Shown here in pieces: positions 16,984 to 27,016 of a stretch of 64,000 nucleotides of DNA (positions within the stretch are counted from its first letter, which is position 1; the number at the start of each line of letters is the position of its first letter). The DNA comes from Piromyces finnis. Taxonomy: Eukaryota; Neocallimastigomycota; Neocallimastigomycetes; Neocallimastigales; Neocallimastigaceae. The DNA lies in assembly GCA_002104945.1 (NCBI GenBank), contig MCFH01000037.1, positions 418,501 through 482,500 of the forward strand, read 5' to 3'. Position numbers and translations under genes: made by a program. The notes beneath the pieces were generated by a model. It was not told where the DNA came from, searched no databases, and saw only the letters and a program-made list of their open reading frames with translations.

Positions 16984-17697
16984 TAAAGTAACATAAAAAT
17001 ACCAGAAAAAATGGTAAAAATATTTATAATTATTAATCATATAATATAAAACTCTTTTTTTGATATTAGTATTTGCAGTGAATAATAATAATATTTAACA
17101 ATATTAAAAATGATATTTATAATAATTATTTTAATAATAAGAAATTTTAATATTATTTTACGAATTTTATATTATAAATAAAATATATATAAAAATATAT
17201 ATTAAAAAAATATGTAAAATTTCTATTCATTTGTTTTATTAATTATGTAATAATGAAATAATGAGATAAAAAATCATACGATATTATATGGGATAAGAGC
17301 TAGTTTTGGTTGAAAGAATTTAAATTTAAATGATATAAAATTTTAATATAAACTTCTAATCGCTAACCTCTACAATTATAGACTAAAACAAGAAGCTTTT
17401 ATAATACTAAATATTTTCTAGTTGCTTGTTTATTCAATAATTAATTATTAAGTTATAATATTAAAATTATATAGAATATACATTAATAGAATAATATTTA
17501 TAGTACATGTTTTCCTTTTTAATTATTTATTATTATTATTATTTTTTTTTTTTGTATATTTGATAAAAATTAATGAAACATAAATTTATTTTAATATAAA
17601 TTATTCTATTATGATTAAAGTTTAAATCTTTAACATTGTAATAATAATAAAAAAAATCTTGTCATTATGATTTTATTTTTATTTTATTCTTTATAAT
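12669..17697. other. 5-kb gene-free A/T desert
   Basis: Five kilobases of A/T sequence with poly-T runs (12782-12809, 13382-13407), ATT repeats and (AT)n. I searched both strands for exon-like patches with balanced codon use and found none until the ALG3 exons begin at 17698. One stretch near 16141-16324 has more G/C and looks like a solo LTR. Confidence 0.6.
16141..16324 (+). mobile_element. Possible solo LTR of a Ty1/copia-type element
   Basis: Starts TGTTAGAATATGTGAA, sharing its first 11 bases (TGTTAGAATAT) with the copia LTR at 20635-20923, and ends AAAGTTGACA, giving TG..CA ends. It holds a TATAAATAC box and an AATAAA-like signal in the order expected of an LTR and is richer in G/C than its surroundings. 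TAAT flanks both sides, but in this A/T context a 4-base match is weak evidence. Strand is taken from the TATA/polyA order. Confidence 0.35.
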
Positions 17698-20175
17698 TTA
17701 ATTTCTTTTAGTACGTTTTCTTTGCTTAATATGTTCATAATCAATTTCTCTGAATAGTAGTAAAGCTACTAATAAAATGAGATGGCATATTAATAAAAGT
17801 CCAGAACTTTGTTGAGTCGAGGGATAAATATTCCAACAGATCTCAATACAGAATAATAGAACCACCCTTTTATTATTTAAAATAATAATATAATTAATAA
17901 AAGAAAGAATATTATATTTAATATTAAATATATCATTAAATATATATATTTTTTTTGTTTTATGACTTTAAAAAAAAAAATAGAGATAAAATACTTTAAT
18001 GGTAAGATAATATTGGTTCTCCAAAGTAAATATGGAAGAGTCATATAATACCATGAATAGAATTGGTAATGTAAGGATCTAGAAAAAACAATACCAATGA
18101 AATTTGAAATGAAAAAGGCTGAAATAATATCTATTTCCGGTTTATATTATATAATAAATAGGAGTATTAATAGTGCTAATATTATATATCTTTAATTATC
18201 TAAATATTTTGGGGGTACTAACAATCACTAGTTAAAATGGTTTTTTTATTTTTAAGTCCGTGTAATAAAAGTGATTTAATATCATGACGAGGTCTATAGA
18301 TATAAGATTAATAATAAATTTAAGTTTTTATTTTATTAACATTATAAATTTAATAATTATGATATATACCCGCTCCATTTATATACAAGGAAGATTAAAA
18401 GGAATGATATATGCAAGATTAATAGTATTTTATGGAATATTGGATTTAAGAAAATATTTTCATTAACAATTTTCCAATTTACTGTCCATTTATAGAAAAA
18501 TACTCTGGAAAATTCAAAAGCTTTTCCAATATAAGATTTTGGTGCATAGTATAAAAATGGAAGTCCTAATATAACCTAAGTAGAATTAAAGAGTTAAGAA
18601 TTGTTGAAATAAATAAAATTATATAAAATAAAATAAAATAAAATAAAATAAAATAAAATAAAATATTGTTATCATCATCATCATCATCATTATTATTTTC
18701 TTTTAAAATATTACTTGAATAAGAACAAAAATTAATGCATTTATAATAGAATGAGTAATGCCAATAGATCTAAACATCACTAAGGCTAAACCTGGAGCGT
18801 ATAATAAAGTATTCATTTTAATAGATACAGATATACTATTTTTATATTAAGTATAGAATAAATAAAAAAGATATTACATAATAAATATGTAATAGTTTAA
18901 ATAGATTATTGTATTAATAATCATTTATTGTTTGGTAATTGTAATCGTTTAATAATAAAGAGTTAAAATAAAAAAAAAAATACCTAAAAAGAACTGCTGT
19001 TAAATGCCAGTAATGATGTAAGGCTGCTAATAATGCACAAAATATGAAAAAAATAGCTACAGGATCATTGAAACATCTTAAAACATAAATAGAATGTAGT
19101 CTTTTAGATAATAATAAAAGATATATTCCTACAGTTGGAAGCTAACATTTTTTTTTTAAAAAAAATTATATATATATTAATATAATATATTGTCACATTA
19201 AGAACCATTTTTAATATTTTAATAATAATAATAGGAATATAAAAAATAAATGGTATAAAGTGTTTTAATAATAATAATAATTATTAATAAAAAAAAATAC
19301 TAATAATTTTAAATATGAAAATATTACAGTTTTTGATTTTTGGTAAATCTTTAAAATGACAACTAATGTTGCAATGTATAAACCCATAAATATATATTGT
19401 GCTAATCGAATGTTTTCTCCATTATTTGTCATTTTATAAAGAAGAGAAAATATATAAACAAAACCAGCAGGATAGCTTTATTTTTCATTAATAATTTAAA
19501 TTATAGAAAAATGAAATAATAGAAAGTTTAGAAAATAATAAATAAATTAAAAATTGAAGGGAAATGAAAATGCATTCATTTTTAATCATTGGAAATGTAA
19601 TTTCAAATGTTAAATGTTTTATTCTAATTACAATAAAAACACTTTTTTTTTTTTTGAATTGAAAATGAAAAGAATCTTACACTAAAGGCCCTGTATCTCC
19701 TTTTAATTTCATATAATCTAATTCCCCATTTAAAAACCCTGAAACTTCTTGCATATATGCAATCCAATCAATTTCTGTGTCTATTTTTTAATTTTTTAAA
19801 AATGGTTTAAATTATAAAATTCAATAATGATAGTAATAATATCAAAATAATAATAAAAAAAAAAGTTATTCATTCATTCATTCAAAATATATATATATAT
19901 ATATATAACATTTAAGTATTGAAATGCAATAACATAAAAAATTTATAAAGAAATTAATATAAAAGATTTATGATAAATTTTCATATTTTTTTCTTATTCA
20001 TATAATAATATATAATAGTAATTTTCTTACAATTTATCTTCTTTATAATGACAAAATTGAAAACGACTTCAAGAAATATCAAGAAAGAAGCATGATACCA
20101 ATAATATTTTCTGCTTACGAGTAAAGTTTTTAGGGTATGGATTAAATCATTATTCTCAAGAAATTTATTAAACAT
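17698..20175 (-). CDS. ALG3: ALG3, dolichyl-P-Man alpha-1,3-mannosyltransferase
   Basis: ER-membrane mannosyltransferase (GT58) that adds the first luminal, Dol-P-Man-derived mannose to Man5GlcNAc2-PP-dolichol. Nine exons in transcript order: 20031-20175, 19681-19780, 19328-19475, 18984-19141, 18715-18835, 18370-18575, 18223-18293, 17995-18130, 17698-17866. All junctions keep frame, for 417 residues, close to the family length of 440-460. Signature blocks are [77 protein letters not shown] and [20 protein letters not shown]. Many segments are hydrophobic and membrane-spanning, and the tail KQRKRTKRN is basic, like an ER-retrieval-type tail. No exon except the first is long enough to be obvious alone. 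Introns are 75-207 bases; intron 5 (18576-18714) carries ATAAA and ATC microsatellites. Identification is very secure; each boundary is good to within a base or two. Confidence 0.95.
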
Positions 20176-20634
<459 letters not shown>

Positions 20635-20923
20635 TTTTATTAGTTAAAATATTTTATTAAAAATATAGTTTAATTTTATTATTAATATTAAGATTATGGT
20701 AATTACAAAGAATTAATTAAATGAGAAATTGAATAAATTTATACTATAAAATGTGGCTAGTTATAAAACTAAAAACTATTGCTAATAAATGTTCTTAGAA
20801 CATGTGAATTACTAATACACTACTAATTATTATTAATACATTTACTAATACATTATTAATTATTTTAAACAGAAAATAAAATTATTTTAACACATATTTA
20901 ATTTATTCTAAGATATTCTAACA
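20635..20923 (-). repeat. 3' LTR of the copia element
   Basis: Matches the two halves of the split LTR at 25537-25657 and 26534-26716. It begins next to the TAAA array on the left and ends CTAACA on the right, next to the polypurine tract of the element. Confidence 0.9.
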
Positions 20924-23765
20924 TTCCCCCTCAGACCAGAATGTTTTCTTGTTAAAAATTTGGTCTGTAAATTTTGTCATTTTCGGTCCATTGAAATTTT
21001 TGGTAAGTGGGTCGGCCAGCATTTTTTCTGAATTAATATATTCTAACTTTACTTTTTTATTTTTAATATTGTCCTTATTGAAAAAGAATTTTATTTCTAT
21101 ATGTTTTAATTTGTTATTAAGTTCCCCGTTTTCAATGATAGTTTTGCTTGCTAAATTATCTGTATGAATTGTAATTGATTTTTTGTAATTGAACAATTCT
21201 TTTAAAATATTCTTTATCCATAATACTTTTTTAGTACATTCAGCCATTGCTATATATTCAGCTTCGGCAGTAGATGTGGCAACTACAGATTGCTTTTTAG
21301 ATTGCCAGCATATAGGATCATTGTTCATAAGAATTATGTATCCGGAAGTAGATTTTCTATCTTTAGGGTCACCTCCAAAGTCTGCATCAGTATATGCTAC
21401 AATTTCCCCCTGTCCTTTATATTCAATTTTATAACTTTTAGTATAATTTAAATATTTTAATATATTTAATACCTTTTTCCAGTCAGCTTTAGTTGGATGT
21501 TCTGAATTCCTTGCTACTTTATTGACTGCGAATGTTATGTCAGGTCTAGTGCATCTGGATAAATAGATTAAAGATCCGACAGCGCTTTTATATACTGTTT
21601 TGTCAAAATTTTCTTCTTCATATTTTGTTGAATAATCATCAGTACATGGAGTCTTTGCTTTTCGGATATTTTTAACTTTGAATTTTTTTAATATATCTTT
21701 AATGAATTGAATTTGATTAATAGAATATTTAAAATTGTTGCGTTCAATACTTATTCCTAGAATATACTCAGCAGGACTGCATTTTGAAATTTTAAATTTT
21801 TTCTTTATTTTGTTTATTATTTCTTGAACATTTTTATTTATTCCTGTTATTAATAAGTCATCTACATAAACACCTATAATGCAAACTAATTTATCCCCCA
21901 TCATTTTCTTAAAAATACACGGTTCAGAAATTAATTGATTGAATTGGTTATTTTTAAGGAAATTACTAAGTAAAAGATTCCATTGGCGACCAGATTGTTT
22001 GAGACCATAGAGAGCTCTATTAAGAAGCCAATAACCACGTCCGTAGTTAACGTCTCCTGGAGGGATAGAAACATATATTTCTTTGTCAAGTGGTGCATTA
22101 AGATAAGCGGCTTTAATATCAAGTTGCATAATAGGCCAATTAGATTTTGCAGCTATAGCTATAATAAACTTTAAACTATCAATGTTTAAAGTAGGAGAAA
22201 AAGTGAGTTCAAAATCTATACCTTTTCTTTGGGTAAAACCTCTTGCAACAAGTCGAGCTTTATATTTATTAATATTACCATATTGATCCCTTTTAATGGT
22301 AAAAATCCATTTGGTAGAAATAGCTGATTTTCCAGTAGGGAGTTTTTTAACAAAGGTCATAATATTATTGTCATAAAAATTTTTGATTTCTGAATTGATA
22401 GCAATGAGCCAAGATTCACGTTCTTTACAATTGATCGCTTGTTTGAAAGATAAAGGTGTATCAGTTGCAAGGTTTTGATTAGATGGTTCAATATAGTCTA
22501 ATGAGATTTTATTTTTCTTGTTATCATTAAAAAATATAGGACTGCCTGGTCTTTTAATTGACTCATTAAAAGAAGGTTTTAATTTTTTATTAAAATTAGA
22601 AGATAAAATGCATCCACGTCGTTTTACTGAATCATTAAATGAGGATTTTAATTTTTTATTGTTGAAAGAATTAGTATTATTTAATTTATGTTTTAAAGGA
22701 TTAATATTCGAGTTATTAAATACTAAATCATTTGTTTTGTTAATATCATTATTAGATGTTAAATTTTTATTTATAGTGGAATTATTTGAATTATCAATAT
22801 CTGATATATTTGATGACTGAATGTAATCGTCATCACTGGAAACACTAAGAGATTTAAAACTTGAAGCAATTTCATTAATAATATTATCAGTATTTTTATT
22901 TAATTTATCTTCTTCATTATTATTAGACATATTTGAATTATTCACATTATTATTATTTGTGTCATTTATTTCATTGTATATAATGCCTGATTTATCCTTA
23001 TTATTTGATTCTTCATTTGTATTAATTATCGAGGATTCAAATATATAATTATCATTATTAAAAATGTTAGTTGGAAGTTTTACATTGTTTTTGTTGACAG
23101 ATAAACTAGAAGGGGTTTCTTCATCAAATATAACTTCCCTTACTAAGTGAATATTATAATTTTTTAAGTCTAAAATCATATAACAATTAGATTCCATATT
23201 AAATCCAACAAAAACTCCTTTAATTGCATTACTTTTAAATTTTATTTTATCTTGAGAAAAATCTTTATAGTAAGCTATACATCCAAAAACTTTAATGTAT
23301 TTAAGATTAACCTTTTTACTATAAAATACTTCATTTGGAATTTTATTTTTAATACCTTTATGTGGTGTTATATTATATAAAAGATTAGCATACTTAATAG
23401 CATAATCCCAAAATTCAGTCCCCATTTTACTTGATTGTAATAAAGATTTTGTACAACTGATTAATGTATAGTTAAAACGTTCAGCAATTCCATTATTTTG
23501 AGGATTATATGGAGGAGAAAAAGTTTTGATAATACCACTTTCTTTACAGTAATTAAGAATTTTCTTATTATTATATTCAGTACCCTGATCAGAATGAAAT
23601 GTTTTAATTTTATACTTAAATTGATTTGTTAAATATGTAAAAAAGTTAATAATTGTCCTAGGAATTTCCGACTTTCCTTCAAGTAGAAAAATCCAACTTT
23701 TTCTAGTAAATTCATCAATAAAGGTTAATACATATGTTTTACCAGTAAATGATTTTGGATTGGAC
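20918..23765 (-). pseudogene. copia pol: integrase, RT and RNase H, frameshifted
   Basis: Continuation of the gag-pol polyprotein. Integrase has lost frame twice: near 23750-23765, just after the HSDVIGPI motif, and near 23513-23524, in a T run just before the PPYNPQNNGIAERF-type block. Both look like 1-base deletions. The remaining 835-residue open frame (20918-23425) holds the copia RT with KARLVARGFTQRKGIDF, LDIKAAYLNAPLDKEI and the catalytic YVDD near residue 520, then RNase H with AYTDADFGGDPKDRKSTSGY, QSVVATSTAEAEYIAM and ADPLTKNF. RT and RNase H look undamaged. The frameshifts could be real decay or homopolymer sequencing errors. Confidence 0.9.
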
Positions 23766-25503
23766 CAATTACATCTGAATGTATTACTTCCAAAATTTCA
23801 GTAGCTTTTGGAGTTTCCGAGTTATGGGGTTTACGGTTTAATTTTGCTATTTTACAGTCATTACATTCAACTTCTTTAATATTGTGTAATTTTAAGTATC
23901 TGTTTAAATTATCATGGTAGAAGTGTCCAAGCCTTTTATGCCATAATAGTCTTGAATGTTCATTAAGTTTAAATTTATTTTCATAAGATATTGTGTCAAT
24001 GTAAGTATCAGTTTTTATTTTATTATATATAGGTATGCGTATGATATTATTTTTATCTGCCATAAATGTTCCTATATTGACAGTTTTATTCTTTTCATTT
24101 TTTATTTTTAGGTTAAGATATACATTTTCTTTCTTTGGCTTCATATTACAAATTATACCATTTTGTGAAAGCTTTATACCACTTAATAAATTTTTACTAA
24201 CTTGTTTTGAGTATAAGACGTTTTCAAGTATTATATTATATCCGTTTATACAGCCTTTATATGTACCAATACCACTGAATTCACATAATGAGTTATTTGC
24301 ACATTTTAATGTTATTTTTTCTTCTCGAAAATTAGTAAGTATTTCTTTATTGTTGGTGATGTGCTCTGATGCACCAGTATCAAATGTCCATATAGTCTTA
24401 TTATCATATTCATTTTTATTTATATTTAAAATTAATTGATCTTGATATTCATTATTATCAGTGTGAGTGTTATCTTCAATTATTTCAATACTATTAGCTT
24501 CATGATCATACATTGTTTTTAGTTCATCAAAAGAGAGTTCGGTGTCAGAATACTGATCATTATATTCCATATTTGAAATAGATTTATATCTATATTTACT
24601 ATTTTTCTTTTTGTTATTTTTATCAAACTTCTTTTTGTTATTATTATTATTATTTTCAGTTATCTTATTTTTATTTTCTTTATTTATATTAGTTAGTTGA
24701 TTATATTTGCATTCTTTGGTAGAATGACCATTAACTTCGCATATATGGCAAAATTTTGGTTTATAATTTTTATTCTTATTTTTAGATATATAAGAAATAT
24801 CCTTCTCGCTTCTATTAATGAAGTCGATGTCCATTAGATCATCATTTGCATTGATACTTCTGTTATAATCAATACTGCTGTTAAGATAAATGAGAAAGTT
24901 TATTTTATTTATTGCTTGGTTCAGAAAATCTTCGACAGTTTCAGTACCATCAGGATGAATATAGTTTCTGAGGGTTTTAGGGAATGATAAGTATAAAACT
25001 CTAATCTTTTCCCAATCTCCAAGATTTGCATTACTTCTTGACATAATATCAAAAATCTCTTTAATTTGATTTATTACATCTTTGCATTCGGAAAGATCCG
25101 TAGCCTTTAAAGAGTACATCTTCTTCATCCAATATTGAATATCAGCAGATTTCTTTTTGCCATACATAGATTTCAGCTTTTTCATAATATCATAAGCTGA
25201 TGATAATCTCTTGATATAATCTAGCACTTCCTTTGAAACGTTGGTGCTAATGATCGTGCAAGCTAGTGCATCCATTGCTTCTGCTTCATCGATCTCTTCT
25301 TCCATTTCTTTTATAGCCTGTTTGTTTTGGATGGTATTCCCTTTTTCAGTTTCAAGCTTTTTCTTAAGTTCTTCAATTTTATTAGTTTTAACATAGCTTA
25401 AGATTTTCTTGGATTTGAGAATGTTGTTGATAAGGAATTCCCATTCTTCAAAATTATCTTTGTTAAGACGTTCTTCAGGTTGGAGTTTTAATTCTTGAGA
25501 CAT
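23725..25503 (-). CDS. copia gag-protease and start of integrase
   Basis: 592-residue frame starting MSQELKLQPEERLNKDNFEE. Residues 1-210 resemble the copia gag (UBN2-type) region, with paired helices and YDIMKKLKSMYGKKKSADI. A CCHC knuckle CHICEVNGHSTKEC lies near 250. The aspartic protease motif WTFDTGASEHITNN is near 375. The pre-integrase zinc finger LWHKRLGHFYHDNLNRY ... CNDCKIAK lies near 522-550, and the first integrase Asp is in VIHSDVIGPI. The frame then runs into a stop because of a frameshift. Start chosen as the first Met after the LTR. Confidence 0.9.
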   Translation of the reverse strand: MSQELKLQPEERLNKDNFEEWEFLINNILKSKKILSYVKTNKIEELKKKLETEKGNTIQNKQAIKEMEEEIDEAEAMDALACTIISTNVSKEVLDYIKRLSSAYDIMKKLKSMYGKKKSADIQYWMKKMYSLKATDLSECKDVINQIKEIFDIMSRSNANLGDWEKIRVLYLSFPKTLRNYIHPDGTETVEDFLNQAINKINFLIYLNSSIDYNRSINANDDLMDIDFINRSEKDISYISKNKNKNYKPKFCHICEVNGHSTKECKYNQLTNINKENKNKITENNNNNNKKKFDKNNKKKNSKYRYKSISNMEYNDQYSDTELSFDELKTMYDHEANSIEIIEDNTHTDNNEYQDQLILNINKNEYDNKTIWTFDTGASEHITNNKEILTNFREEKITLKCANNSLCEFSGIGTYKGCINGYNIILENVLYSKQVSKNLLSGIKLSQNGIICNMKPKKENVYLNLKIKNEKNKTVNIGTFMADKNNIIRIPIYNKIKTDTYIDTISYENKFKLNEHSRLLWHKRLGHFYHDNLNRYLKLHNIKEVECNDCKIAKLNRKPHNSETPKATEILEVIHSDVIGPIQNHLLVKHMY

Positions 25504-25656
25504 GTCGTAAATAAAGAGGAATTGAGACTCTTAATCTTTTATTAGTTAAAATATTTTATTAAAAATATAGTTTAATTTTATTATTAATATTAATAGATTA
25601 TGGTAATTACAAAGAATTAATTAAATGAGAAATTGAATAAATTTATACTATAAAAT

Positions 25657-25657
<1 letters not shown>

Positions 25658-25706
<49 letters not shown>

Positions 25707-26533
25707 GGCATCAAATATTTTAAACTTTATTATTAATTTAATTAAAATTATAATACATGTAATAAAAAAATTAAAAATAAAAATAAAAATAAAAAAAAAT
25801 ATGTTTAATTAAACACAAATGAATAAAAATTGGGTATAATGTATTCTAGTAATTTTAATTAAAGTAAGAAAGCCACTATCATACTAAAGTATAATAATTG
25901 TATTTGACTTCCAATGGGACACCGAGCCAAAGATCGAAATTTTGTCATGGAACAAAATTATGATCTCCATTGGTTGCGCTGGCCCTCCTGGCCTGTCTTA
26001 CTGTTTCTTCAGCATTGACGCTCTTGGATGTTGCTTCAAACCTTTTGAACATTGACCATTGCTGGCCAATAGCAAAAGGCATGATTTTGGTTAGAAGTTC
26101 CGCGGTTACCGTCAAGAATGGTGTTCCTTCGTTAGTACCAGATTGAATCTGACGCTTACAAAGTTCTTTCCATTCCCTTGAATTGTAATTAATATTGTTA
26201 AAACTTCTTCCCCCAAGAAGGAATTTAAATATTTTACTGCACACACTAGAATAATCATACACATTAATATTCACCGGATTATTAGAACTATTACTATCAT
26301 TAACTAAATTACTATCTAAATTAGAATTATTATCTTCACTATTGCTATCATTACTAATATCATTACTAATATTATTATTTCTATTACTACTATTGTTATT
26401 ATTACTATTGTTATTATTAATATTATTACTATTACTATTACTGTTATTGCTATCTCTGCTGATATTAACATTTTCATTATTATTGATAGGACTATTGGAA
26501 TTACGTTGACTGAAAAAATTTAATAGCTGTGAC
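25658..26533 (-). mobile_element. LINE copy F, 5' truncated, inside the copia LTR
   Basis: 3' end of the same LINE family as the 31-46 kb array. On the plus strand it begins with poly-T (the poly-A tail), then the complement of the family 3' end GATGCCATTA, the 3' UTR and the last 190 or so codons. It is flanked by the 13-base duplication ATACTATAAAATG. Sequence is almost identical to copies A and E, so it is young, and younger than the copia element it sits in. Confidence 0.93.
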
Positions 26534-26535
26534 AT
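25945..26535 (-). pseudogene. LINE ORF fragment, C-terminal domain (copy F)
   Basis: Encodes the Asn/Ser linker (NVNISRD subtype) and the conserved C-terminal domain of the LINE, from NINYNSREWKELCKRQIQSG to the end. The apparent Met start comes from flanking LTR sequence at the 5' junction; it is not a native start. No enzymatic domain remains. Confidence 0.9.
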
Positions 26536-26716
26536 ACTATAAAATGTGGCTAGTTATAAAACTAAAAACTATTGCTAATAAATGTTCTTAGAACATGTGA
26601 ATTACTAATACACTACTAATTATTATTAATACATTTACTAATACATTATTAATTATTTTAAACAGAAAATAAAATTATTTTAACACATATTTAATTTATT
26701 CTAAGATATTCTAACA

Positions 26717-27016
26717 ATAAATAAATAAATAAATAAACAAACAAACAAACAAATAGATAATTAAATATATATATATATAAATAAATAAATAAATAATGCT
26801 TTTAGGAAATAATAAAAAAAAAAGACTATTGTAGATTTTTTTCTTTTTCCTTTTCTACATATATTATTGTATTCTAATATAAAGTTTATTTAAATCTAGT
26901 AAAAAAAAAATTTAAAAATCTAAACATATAGATAAAGATAAAACTTTTTTTTTTTTTTAGTCTAAAACAACAAATTAACAAGAAATTCAAGAAATTTTTA
27001 TATACAACTATATAAA
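26717..27016. other. Right flank of the copia element
   Basis: TAAA/CAAA/(AT)n repeat followed by the short 3' flank of the TLDc gene. No gene. Confidence 0.7.

Larger units (their letters stand above)
20635..26716 (-). mobile_element. Ty1/copia LTR retrotransposon, nearly complete
   Basis: Both LTRs, gag-protease and integrase-RT-RNase H are present in copia order (integrase before RT). LTRs are about 289 bases. The 3' LTR (20635-20923) is intact and the 5' LTR is split by LINE F. The LTRs differ visibly by only a 3-base indel, so insertion was recent. In element orientation the LTR starts TGTTAGAATATC but ends in CTAATAAAA instead of the usual CA. A purine tract GGTCTGAGGGGGAA precedes the 3' LTR. 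The leader between 5' LTR and gag start is only about 33 bases and I could not match a primer-binding site. Two single-base frameshifts in integrase make this copy non-autonomous as read. Confidence 0.93.
25537..26716 (-). repeat. 5' LTR of the copia element, split by LINE F
   Basis: Left half 25537-25657 and right half 26534-26716 align with the 3' LTR. The split falls at ATACTATAAAATG, which is present at 25645-25657 and again at 26534-26546 as the LINE target duplication. The ends of the whole LTR are the same as in the 3' copy. Confidence 0.9.

Noticed and set aside
16811-16996. 61-residue hydrophobic open frame ending in a Tyr run
   Set aside because: Hydrophobic because of A/T composition; the end is an ATT/TAT microsatellite; no intron-exon context or similarity.
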